DNA from: Saccharomycopsis crataegensis | Taxonomy: Eukaryota; Ascomycota; Saccharomycetes; Ascoideales; Saccharomycopsidaceae | DNA length: 64,000 nt | Assembly: GCF_037102585.1 (NCBI RefSeq) | Contig: NW_027043824.1 | Span: forward strand, 682,001-746,000 | Reading direction: 5' to 3' | In this document: one piece after another, positions 40,673 through 50,031 of the stretch | Position numbering within the stretch: position 1 is the first letter of the stretch | How the letters are laid out: each line of letters opens with the position of its first letter | Position numbers and translations under genes: made by a program | Notes under the pieces: model-generated | What the model saw: only the letters and a program-made list of their open reading frames with translations | What the model was told of the DNA's origin: nothing | Database searches by the model: none

Positions 40673-40895
40673 TGTAAAATAATCTAATGTAGTTTGTGTT
40701 AAAAGAACAACAAAAACTCAGCGAGGAGAGAAACAACTTTTTCGATGATCTTCCAGTTTTTTTTTCTAGAAGCGCTTCTTACAAAAAAAAAAAAAAGCTG
40801 CATGATAACCGCACGCACGCTGTTTTTACTTTCTACAGCTTATTAACATTCTACCCTAGGTCTCTCTCTTATTTTAGTTATCAGGCTATTTCTCA

Positions 40896-42128
40896 CTAAA
40901 TACTGAACTGACCATCAGTTTTTGTCAAAACACCGTTCTCAGTAACTATACCATGGATCAAAACATGGCCAGTGACATCAAAACTAGGGTTCCATACGTC
41001 AATCTCATTAGGTGCAACGTCGATGTTGATAATTTTGTACAGGTCCCCATCACGGATTCCCCCTTTGACTTTTCTGAGCTCATCAGCTGGTCTCTCCTCA
41101 ACAACAATGTGACTCCCATCAGGACATAGCGGGTCGATGGTGGTGGTTGGAGCCGCCACTAAAAACAAAATACCAGGATAAAGTGAGCTAATCTTCGCCA
41201 ATTGCAACGTTCCAATCTTGTTGGCTGTATCACCATTTTTGGCAATTCTATCAGCGCCAACAATTACTGCCTTCACTGGAGGTTGATTAACTCTGCCATT
41301 AGCAATGGAGTCTAACAAGAAGCTAATCATGTTATCGGTGATCAAGGTGGCAGGGATTTTTTCATAAACCAACTCAAACGCTGTCAAACGTGACCCTTGA
41401 TTATATGGTCTGGTTTCCAATGGGAAGACTCTTTCAAGCCAAGCATCACCAGCAGAACCATCATTTGTCTTAGATTTCTTAGTCGATGGTTCAGTATCCT
41501 TGTTTGCCTTGGATAACTCCCACAATGATCTAACCACCCCGAGAGCAGTCCCGTGGCCTGAAGTTGCTAAAGATCCAGTATTACAGATGGTCAAGACACT
41601 AAACGGGCCTGTATAATTCTGTTGCTTCAAATTGTCCAAGATGAACTTGGCGCCGTTTTCACCAATCTTGTAGTTATTGGTCAAGTCATCATCGAATAAC
41701 TTCGTTCCATATTTACAGATTTCCTCGAGCAATGTGTTAGGCGAATCTGTTGAGGAATGATTGATGATTTGCACCACGTCTTTGCAGGCGTTGGACAAAT
41801 TAACTGCAGTAGGTCTTGAAGAAACAAGGTACTCGATCCGCTGAATCAACACATTCTTGAAGTTTTCAACATCAGCGATATCATAATATGTCTGGACCAC
41901 TGCCCCTTGTGGTTTTAAGAGGTAATTCAACTCAACAATGATTGATAATACCCCAACAATAGCAATGGCTGGGGCCCCACGAACTTGCATCTTCTTGATG
42001 ACTGCGTACCCATCACTAATGGAGTATATTGGCAAATACTTTTCTTGGAACGGGATCAAGAGCTGGTCAAGGACATGAAGGCTCCGTGAATTTCTATCAA
42101 ATTTAATAGCTTTGAGACTAGTGGCCAT
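40896..42128 (-). CDS. MRI1: Mri1, methylthioribose-1-phosphate isomerase
   Basis: This 410-residue enzyme converts methylthioribose-1-phosphate to methylthioribulose-1-phosphate in the methionine salvage pathway. It has an eIF2B-like fold. Catalytic marks are the Cys in LTICNTGSLATSGHGTALG and the Asp in VGADRIAKNGDTANKIGT. The N-terminal substrate motif MQVRGAPAIAIVG and the end NPSFDVTGHVLIHGIVTENG also fit. The length is that of the family (411). A charged insertion of about 20 residues follows SLWELSKANKDTEP. Confidence 0.96.
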   Translation of the reverse strand: MATSLKAIKFDRNSRSLHVLDQLLIPFQEKYLPIYSISDGYAVIKKMQVRGAPAIAIVGVLSIIVELNYLLKPQGAVVQTYYDIADVENFKNVLIQRIEYLVSSRPTAVNLSNACKDVVQIINHSSTDSPNTLLEEICKYGTKLFDDDLTNNYKIGENGAKFILDNLKQQNYTGPFSVLTICNTGSLATSGHGTALGVVRSLWELSKANKDTEPSTKKSKTNDGSAGDAWLERVFPLETRPYNQGSRLTAFELVYEKIPATLITDNMISFLLDSIANGRVNQPPVKAVIVGADRIAKNGDTANKIGTLQLAKISSLYPGILFLVAAPTTTIDPLCPDGSHIVVEERPADELRKVKGGIRDGDLYKIINIDVAPNEIDVWNPSFDVTGHVLIHGIVTENGVLTKTDGQFSI

Positions 42129-42503
42129 TGTAAAAATAATTGGGTGGGCTCAAGAGTGAGGATGAGTATTTGTGGATGATTCGTATTTTTTTTTTTCTAA
42201 TTTTTTCCTTTTCATTTTTTCCCACACCTTTTTCCACTTTCTGCGTCTCAACAACATGAGATGTGGCAGTCACCATCACCATGATTTCTATTTCGCTAAT
42301 TTTTATTAATTTCATAGTGTTGATACTATTATTATTGTTTTTCATTCTTGCTCTTTGCTTTGTTTGTTTCCCAACTTTTTTTTTCTCTCATTTTTTCCAT
42401 TCTTTTAATGTACTTGCTTATTTTCCTTCATTTTTCAACAAAAAGGTATTTCTATAAATTGTAGTCTAGGTGAGGATAAAAATATTATATGTTCTAATCC
42501 CTT
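42129..42503. promoter_or_regulatory. Divergent gap between MRI1 and the unknown gene
   Basis: This is 375 bp of T-rich promoter-like DNA serving two divergent starts. No specific site stands out. Confidence 0.4.
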
Positions 42504-43175
42504 ATGGGAAGCAAAGATTTCTTTTTATTCATTGTAAAAATGTTCTTTTCTTCATTTGCTCATAAGTCTGCTAAATCCACAAGCGGAAAAGCTAAATGCT
42601 CATTGCCAATCGGCATAAGGATATCTTCGCATTGGAAGAGGGAACAACCTGAATCAACCTATGAGCACTATCAAAAAATTCTTCATCACCACTATCCATT
42701 TGAAATATTTGCAGACTTCCGTACATGGGTGGTAAAAACTTATCAATATTATTACCAAGAAGAGTATAGAAAAGAGCATTGTGAGCAAGAATTGAAACTG
42801 CTATTCCAAAGAAAGATTGATATTGAACAGAGCAACAGTCAATGGGAAATCAAAGAATGTGATGAGCTGATAGGAGTATTCGAGGAGTTTTCCAAATTAA
42901 ATTTGAATAAAGATAATATGCCATCTTCATCATCATCGACCATTGATGATGACAGTTCAGTGACAGTTGAATTAGATCAGAATGAGTTCCGAGAATGCCA
43001 ACGAGAGAAAATCATTGAAAATTCCTACAACATTGACTTCTCAGCTTTTCAAAAAGAGGGCCACAAGTTCAATCCTAACGTTTTTCACGTTGATTACAAA
43101 GTGATAGAAGCGAGACGAAGACTAGACAGAGATTATTTTGCCGACGACTTGACTTTTTTCCCTTTTCAATATTGA
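42504..43175 (+). CDS. Hypothetical protein, 223 aa
   Basis: I do not recognise it. The protein starts with MGSKDFFLFIVKMFFSSFAH, weakly hydrophobic. A second ATG at residue 13 is possible. The middle is rich in His, Tyr and Glu (HYQKILHHHYPFEIFADF, YQYYYQEEYRKEHCEQELK) and probably helical. A Ser/Asp linker follows, and the C-terminal 50 residues are compact and charged (ARRRLDRDYFADDLTFFPFQY). The codon pattern and the low-complexity-free ends look coding. Its neighbours, MRI1 and a metallothionein, give no hint of function. Confidence 0.65.
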   Translation: MGSKDFFLFIVKMFFSSFAHKSAKSTSGKAKCSLPIGIRISSHWKREQPESTYEHYQKILHHHYPFEIFADFRTWVVKTYQYYYQEEYRKEHCEQELKLLFQRKIDIEQSNSQWEIKECDELIGVFEEFSKLNLNKDNMPSSSSSTIDDDSSVTVELDQNEFRECQREKIIENSYNIDFSAFQKEGHKFNPNVFHVDYKVIEARRRLDRDYFADDLTFFPFQY

Positions 43176-43755
43176 TTCTATTTAGAAAAAAGAAACAAGA
43201 AATTAGATATTGTCATAGTTGCTGGATTATTTTAGAGAAAATATTAATTGATTATATACCTTCAGAGAAAATATTTTCTAATTATATATCTTTGAAAAAA
43301 ATATAACCTGCTTTAAAAATATTATTTAGCCTATTACATATACAATTAAATAAATGAACCGAATTTTTGTTCTCTTTGAAAGCTTTTAGGAACCAAACTA
43401 ATATAATTTTGAGGATATATTATTACAAAAAAATATATATATCTAACAGCTACCATTTTGTGCAATATTTGAATACTCATCGGTTTTCTTGGTCTCCAAT
43501 GTAATTTGATGTTACAACTTGGGAACATGTAAAGTAAAATAGAAAATCATATTTTGATATATATAATATAATATATAATATATATTATAAAATCATAAAA
43601 CAAAGAAATTCAGAGTGATCCTCAATCAGATCAAAAGCAACCAGCTAAAAAAAAATGAAGATATTAGGACAACACTGGTAATTAATGAGTGGTATCATCA
43701 ACCAAGGAAAGCAAAACAAACTGACTAACATAACGAATAGTCCCAGACTAAATGA
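43176..43755. other. AT-rich convergent gap
   Basis: This is 580 bp downstream of the hypothetical gene and of the metallothionein gene. It contains repeated AGAAAATATT and TATATAATATA words, including an imperfect palindrome of AT words near 43556-43590. No gene seen. Confidence 0.45.
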
Positions 43756-43902
43756 TTACTTCTTTGAGCATCCAGAGCAGTCACAGGAGCAAGAAGAGCA
43801 TAGACCAGAGCAAGAACATTGGCAAGAGCATGATGAGCATTGACAGGTCCCAGCGGTGCAGGTACAAGGCTTAATAGAGGAGCAAGAGCAAGTGGACGAC
43901 AT
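43756..43902 (-). CDS. Metallothionein, 48 aa
   Basis: This is a 48-residue protein with 15 Cys (31%) arranged as CxC and CxxC (TCSCSS, CTCTAGTCQCSSCSCQCSCS, CDCSGCSKK). It has no aromatic residues or His and ends in two Lys, the composition of a fungal metallothionein. Such proteins bind Cu(I), Zn or Cd in the cytosol and buffer or detoxify metal. The ATG is followed immediately by SSTC, and an A-rich context (CCACAATG) precedes it. A TATAAAAG box lies about 123 bp upstream. Metal-responsive (Ace1-type) control is expected but I see no clear site. Confidence 0.85.
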   Translation of the reverse strand: MSSTCSCSSIKPCTCTAGTCQCSSCSCQCSCSGLCSSCSCDCSGCSKK

Positions 43903-44024
43903 TGTGGTAAAGCTGATAAATGAGATTAATAATAATTTGCTGTTTTGTTATTTTGAATCTTTGAAGTAGAAGAAAAAAATTTTACGATAATAATGATAAT
44001 AATTTTTTCATTTTTCTAAGGCCC

Positions 44025-44032
44025 CTTTTATA
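44025..44032 (-). promoter_or_regulatory. TATA box of the metallothionein gene
   Basis: TATAAAAG on the minus strand, about 123 bp before the ATG, followed by a GGGGCC patch. The sequence and spacing are those of a strong, inducible yeast promoter. Confidence 0.5.
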
Positions 44033-44465
44033 TTAATATTTTTGCGATTTTTTCGCTTTCTTCAAGCACTGGCATGCAATAAAGCACAAAACGCTCAATC
44101 TGCTTTATTATTTTCAACAAAACTTGAATCAAGTTAATGATTTGAATAAAGTGATTACGAATCATTTTATTTTTTTGCTTTTGAAGTGCTAACAAGGCAT
44201 CAATACTTAGCATTCCATTAAACTTTGAACATGTCAGAGGAATAAGATATAATTCTCCAACTATTTACACAAAGCAAATATAGCAGGAAATCAACAGTAG
44301 AATTTGAAAGATATATAACAAAAAATATTAATAGAGCCACAATAGTAATATCACCTCTAACTCCTTATAAAGGCTATAGAAAAAGAAGAAGAAGAAAAAA
44401 AAGGATATTAGATTAGATTAGAATTCAAAGGCAAATACAACATAACGAATTAAATCCCACACAGT
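44033..44465. other. Gap between metallothionein promoter and SUR7 3' end
   Basis: This holds upstream promoter sequence of the metallothionein gene and the SUR7 3' region. A 61-residue ATG frame at 44028-44213 (minus) overlaps the TATA box and has no recognisable domain, so I leave it out. Confidence 0.4.
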
Positions 44466-45362
44466 CTAAATCTCTTCCTCAAGCTTCTTATTTTTCTTGA
44501 TACTGAAGAATTTTATTGCCCGACTTTTGGCTGCTGGTTGCTCAGCAGGAGCTTCGTTGGTACCATAAGGATTCTCGTACGCTACAGGCTGGCTAGTAGA
44601 AGGTCCAACGCCTGCTCCTACGCCCAGCTGGTCTGGCAAAGGAACGTTTGTTGAAACTGACTTCTTAGGTTCGTTGGTAAACATGCTCTCATCAGTTCCA
44701 AGACCGGCCTTAGACCTTCTATAGTACTCTCTGACAAATGAGCCAAACGTTGCCACTAAGGTAATAAGATTGCACACGGCTGAGGTCCACAAAAAGCCCA
44801 TCAAAATTGAGCCAATGCTTGAATTCGAAAAATGTTTTTTTGTCATAGCAATTGCCGCGGTAAGGAGGGCGGCAGCACCAAAGTTAAAGATAGTTGCCCC
44901 TAGAGAGAAAAATGAGGTGAGAGCTTGAGCATGATGCGAGCAAATGGTGACGCTAGCCAAAATAACACAAATCACCGAGAACGCCAAAGTGACGAACAAA
45001 AGCCCCCAACCAACTCTGGATAAGTAGTAGAGCGAGTTCTTGTTGTTAATAAAATAGCTAGGAACCCCGTCCTCGGTTTGAAAGTTGTTGACAGGAGAAA
45101 TTGGAACCGCTGGCCCTAACCCAGTGCAATTTTTTGTGTGTGAATTGATTTGCTCACAAACTCCCCAATAGGTCCATCTGGTTCTTGCTGGGGCCCCAGA
45201 AATGCTTGAAGTATCAGCTTCCACCCAATAGAAGCGGTTCAAGGGAGTTGATGGGTTCTTGGAGGAGCCTGATAAGATGATAAAAAACAAAAACAATGTG
45301 GCAGCAGCAGAGAATATGAGAGCCACTACCCCTGATCTAATATGGAATCTATTCGGAACCAT
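44466..45362 (-). CDS. SUR7: Sur7-family eisosome membrane protein
   Basis: This 298-residue four-span plasma membrane protein is of the Sur7/Fmp45/Pun1 family, which marks MCC/eisosome domains and affects endocytosis and wall synthesis. Visible are a first span (SGVVALIFSAAATLFLFFII), the family loop RFYWVEADTSSISGAPARTRW with the claudin-like TYWGVC...NC, PAVPISPVNNF, three further spans, and the C-terminal motif IKFFSIKK as in Sur7 (INFFTIRK). I start at MVPNRFHIRS; the open frame continues 60 codons upstream without ATG. Confidence 0.92.
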   Translation of the reverse strand: MVPNRFHIRSGVVALIFSAAATLFLFFIILSGSSKNPSTPLNRFYWVEADTSSISGAPARTRWTYWGVCEQINSHTKNCTGLGPAVPISPVNNFQTEDGVPSYFINNKNSLYYLSRVGWGLLFVTLAFSVICVILASVTICSHHAQALTSFFSLGATIFNFGAAALLTAAIAMTKKHFSNSSIGSILMGFLWTSAVCNLITLVATFGSFVREYYRRSKAGLGTDESMFTNEPKKSVSTNVPLPDQLGVGAGVGPSTSQPVAYENPYGTNEAPAEQPAAKSRAIKFFSIKKNKKLEEEI

Positions 45363-47052
45363 TTCTGAGGTTTCTTTGCTCTGAAAAATAAAAACAGCAA
45401 TAACAACTACTAGCAAACAACAACCAGTAACTAAGTAAAGGTATTTATTTTTTGCACAGTGATGACGAGCTGGAGGATTAAATAGGAGAAAATCGGCGAA
45501 GAAATTGAGGATGACCCAATATATATATTTGTAAATAAACAAAATAGCAAGGGTACAAGAAAAGCATTGCCAAAAGCAAACAATCGAAGATAACCCGCAG
45601 TAATGGCTCCCGCAGCATTTCCTTTTTTTTTTTTTGACGTACGCACGTGATTTTTGTGAGACAATTGTATATGGCCAGATAGATTACTATGATAAACAAT
45701 TAAAAAACAACAACAATAATATCATGTTGTGGTTTAATCGAGAATAGCTGAAGCTTATTTAGAGCAATTATAAATTGTTTACACAAAACTTGTAAGACTA
45801 GCACAAGAATTTCAGTAACTCTGTTAATATGACATGAAGCGAGAATAAAACTACAATTGTAGTGGTTCTGAGATTTCAAAAACACTGTCAGTAGTTAGTA
45901 GACATGATGATCCTATTCATTTCTAAATATTCACAGCTTTTTTAAATAGCGCGCAACTATTCTGTACAAACATAAATAATTGGGGTTACAGGCTGTCAAT
46001 AAGTTGGTACAGGAGGGTAATGCTCGGCTTATTGATGTATTTAGAAGTACGTATGGCGTGGCTAATTATAACATGTCTATGAATAAATTGTGAAATTAGC
46101 GACGTTTTGGCAGTTTCTCTTCCAAAAATGAAAATGAAATGTGCGTTGTTTTATTCCTATTATTGTTTGAAACAAAAGAGAATAAATACTGCAATGTAGC
46201 TGGCCGTCTTTATAACATCATACATATTTGTACATTGTTCATCAATTACATATCGTAGGACGTCATACACTATTAGCAGCAGGATCTTCAAACAGCTCAT
46301 TAGCTAACCTAATCAAATTAGATACAGCGACCTCTGACCTTGTGAAGTTTCAGTCAGCATTTAGTGAAGAAAAAAGACATATCAAAAAACTAGCACTTCT
46401 CGTCTTCATCCTGATTAATGTCTTCAAAATTATTGCTCTTTCCTCTTTAATAGACGCATTGTTTAATTTTTTTCATTGAAAAACTCAAAAATACCGGCAG
46501 TGATAGCGATATGTTTAAAATATATGATTTCATTAGAATTAGAGTCAGGTAATAATAAATATTATTCTTTTAAGGGACTCGAACCTGGTTCAAGTGTATG
46601 TTAGAATTCTACAGGTCTACAAAGTACTTCAATATTTATACAAAGGCGAAAAAAACGCAGTCACGTACAATAACAAACACTTTAGATAATAAACTTAAAT
46701 ATAAGGATAGTAGTAAGGACAAACAGCACGACATCTAGCAACCTTAAACCAATAATGGCTGTAAATATAATCTTGATAGCAACGACTATAATATTTTATT
46801 AGTAGAGATCTAATGGTCTGGTTCCTAGTATAAGACCTAAAGATCCCTTGATTTTAAGATCTTGGAAAAACAACATCAGAGCACTTTTACCACAAGAGTT
46901 GATTACTGTACATAAGAGAAGAGTCAGGCATTTTTCACTTTGGAAAAACATCGTTCCACTATATTACACAAAATCACATAAAGTGCCCTTAATTTAAGTG
47001 ATAGACAAAACCAAACTATTAGAGCTTACAATTTACTTAAAGCTACATTTCA
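45363..47052. other. Intergenic DNA between SUR7 and copy C
   Basis: This is 1.7 kb. The left part is the SUR7 promoter and leader. The rest has no gene I can support. It contains the 24-bp B-box motif listed at 46572-46595. An 83-residue frame without ATG at 46228-46479 is probably chance. Confidence 0.4.
46572..46595 (-). other. 24-bp B-box motif outside copy C
   Basis: Identical over 24 bases to 29738-29761 at the edge of copy B. It lies about 460 bp beyond the point where copy C stops matching copy B. It may mark an ancestral junction or a decayed tRNA-like sequence. The A-box and stems needed for a tRNA are absent. Confidence 0.55.
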
Positions 47053-47541
47053 AAAGTATATTGAATTGAGTCGTAAAAGAATTTAAAGGCAAACAATTAA
47101 GCATACTGGCTATACAAAGAAAAAGTGAAGCAAAGAAAAATAAAGATCAACAGAAAAGCCAGATGGAACAGAACTTTATCAAGGAATCAAATAGAACAGT
47201 ACTTCCCCAGAGAATAGAAAGAGAAGTCACCAGATAATCTTTGAAGAGTATCTATGAAGAGTATTGAAAGATTGGAAAAATCAAAAAACAGGTCAAGACA
47301 ACATATCAAATTGGAGATGACACGACAATGAGAAAACTGAATAGCAAAAAGTAAAAAACAAAATTTTGAAAACCCGAATGGAAAACACAACTAATAGTCA
47401 GTACGCAGAGACTTTGGGACAAAGGTTCGTCGTGGTTGCATCTATTTGAGTGCGAACAACGAAGATGCTACAAAAAGCCTCGAGTTCTGACCTTGTGATA
47501 ATTCCAACTATCGTCAAGCGAAGAAAAGACCAAGCAAAAAA

Positions 47542-47720
47542 CTAACACCCATAGTCCTCCTGATCAACTTCTTCAAACTGGCCATCTATGAACAAGAAAA
47601 TCTTATCATTTTCCTGGTAGCCAAGCAAACCGGTGTCTATATGCCTGAAGTAAAGAATGTTACTATTTTTTGAGTCCACTGAAAATAAGCAGCCTTCATA
47701 TTCAACACACTCACCACCAC

Positions 47721-47759
<39 letters not shown>

Positions 47760-48865
47760 TATCTTCTTCTTCTTCTTCTTCTTCTTCTTCTTCTTCTTCT
47801 TCTTCTTCTTCTTCTTCTTCTTCTTCTTCTTCTTCTTCTTCTTCTTCTTCTTCTTCTTCTTCTTCTTCTTCTTCCTCCTGATCGTCGTCTTCATCTTCAG
47901 TACTTGCAACTATTGATAATTCAACAGACACAGCACGCTGCTGGTTAATCTCAAAACTATCTGCAATTATTAACTCTTTACTCAGATCATTATCATTACC
48001 AGAAAAGACTTCAGAGCTACTATCTGATGAGCCTAAAGTGGTTCCCTCAATCTCAATTTCCATAATCTGCTTAGATTCTTGTCTTTGTGAGATTATTTTG
48101 TGTCGCTTCGCAATCTCGTTTTCCATTTGTGCAATATTATTTTGCAACAACACTATGAGCTCTGTTGTTTCCTTGGATGCAGATTCGTCAACATACCCGA
48201 ATAATGGTTTAATTTGCAAAATAAATATGAACACCACTAAGATTTTGAAACCAGCATCAATGGAGAAGTAACCTAAAACATCTGTCAAGGTTGGTACCTT
48301 TGCAACAGGAAGACCATACTCAACTAATTCGACAACCGCACCTCTCAAAGCTGCCACGATATTGACATCTGATTTCCCAATTGGGGTTCGGTACCCGTTA
48401 AATTCGGCAGCGACAAACTCATTCATTTGAATCGGTTTGGAGTGTGTTTGTGTAACTCCACTGGTACACAAAACAGCACTTGAGCTCAAGGAGATTGCGG
48501 CATCAGTCAATGGTCCTTCGGCAACATCGTCAACAGCAGCAAAGTCAAGAGAATATGGTAACAGGGTGGAATTAAATAGCCCTCCGGTGGTCAAGAATAC
48601 GGAATCAAGGGCTGCAACATGGGAAAACACAAAGGAAGAGCGCAAATTGTCTTCGGCATTGTAGTTTGGTAAAGTATCAACGCGGGCTAAAAAAGGGGTT
48701 AGTTTATCAACCAGTGGTGTTTTGGATCATTTTGTGTAATTAGGAGTAAATGATATTATGAGCTACAAGAAACGAGATGTTTTGCTCACAATAAAATCGT
48801 GGCAAGCCACTAAAGAACTGCCACAACCCTAAGAGGGTAGCAGTAAGCACAGTCAAAAACATCAT
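47542..48865 (-). CDS. Gene X copy C: two-exon acidic-tract membrane protein
   Basis: Exon 1 is 48865-48790, the intron 48789-48687 and exon 2 48686-47542 by exact correspondence with copy B. The predicted protein is the same, 406 residues, including an acidic tract of equal length. The same caveat applies: the donor GTGAGC is atypical. The alternative unspliced start is an ATG about 270 codon-bases into exon 2 (MNEFVAAEFNGY), which would remove the signal-like segment. Confidence 0.6.
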
Positions 48866-50031
48866 GATTAAGAAATGCTGGTAAATATTATTAAAAAAAT
48901 GAGAATAAACTTGTTTTAATAACTATTAAGTCTTTGAAGTTTGGAAAAAAGAGTAAAAGAAAAAAGAATTGAGTTGGAAAAAAAAAAGTTGGCCTAGGAG
49001 GTATATTTATATTTTCTGCATAGCTAAATTGTAAACGGCCACAAAATCAACCGAAGTCACACAAAAACAGAATAGCAGTCAGAAATGCGAAAACAGTGTT
49101 TTGAATAGACCAGAATCCAACTCCTACATTGATATTGCAGTATTCTGTATCTATAGTGTCATTAAAGTCTGTCAGGAAGGCTGACTTAATACAAAGGTCG
49201 CTTCAAATATGAGCTCCATAAGGTCATTATTATGCAATTGCACTGCAGAAAAAAATTCAGCAACAGTTCGATATTACACAGACTCAGTTGGATAACAAGC
49301 CACTAGAAGATATACACATTAAAATATCGGGAATGGATTTTCCAGCCAGGAAGGCTTCACTTAGCTCATTATTATTCTAGAGAAAACATGTTGGTGTGAA
49401 GATGTCATCCGTGGTGTACTGGTTTCATGCAATATTTTATGTCCGTTAGCACTAAACTCTCAACATGTTTCAACCTACAAAAGTGGAAGAAGCGGAGTAA
49501 TAAGTGACACCAAGTGGATATTTCAATAGATTACGCCATGTTATATTAGTTTGCTGGTTTGTTATCCGATGCTCGCATGTATAAATCGTATAAATAATAA
49601 ATAAAGAGTTATGGTGTGCTTTTTTTTTTTTTTTTATTATTTTTTTGTGTTTGTGCTTCGTTGTATGCAACTTTTCAGTTTACATTATAGACACATGCTC
49701 AGATGACTCTGAGTTTGTGGCATTTTCTGAGCTGTTACACAAAAATGAGTAGCACACATTATAATATTCCCTGATTTTCAAAGTAGAGCCAAGAAACTTC
49801 TTCCTCTAAAAATATTTCCTACGTTCAACACACCAAACCAAAACTGCTTTCAATCTACACCAAAACCAAAATCTTCAGATTTTTAGTGATTACATTGAAA
49901 ACATTTACTCACATTATCGGTAGGTTATTATTCAGACACAGTTATTTTTTCTTTTGATGATCTTCCCTACTCAACAAGTATCAGCTTTTTTTTTTTTGAG
50001 ATAAGTTACACAAACTAACAGTTCACCAGCA
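48866..50031. promoter_or_regulatory. X-Y divergent intergenic region, copy C
   Basis: This appears base-identical to 604-1769 on inspection. It is presumed to contain the bidirectional promoter. Confidence 0.5.

Noticed and set aside
44028-44213. 61-residue ATG frame upstream of the metallothionein gene
   Set aside because: It overlaps the likely TATA box and has no recognisable feature.
46228-46479. 83-codon frame right of SUR7
   Set aside because: It lacks an ATG and resembles nothing I know. A retroelement origin was considered but no motif supports it.
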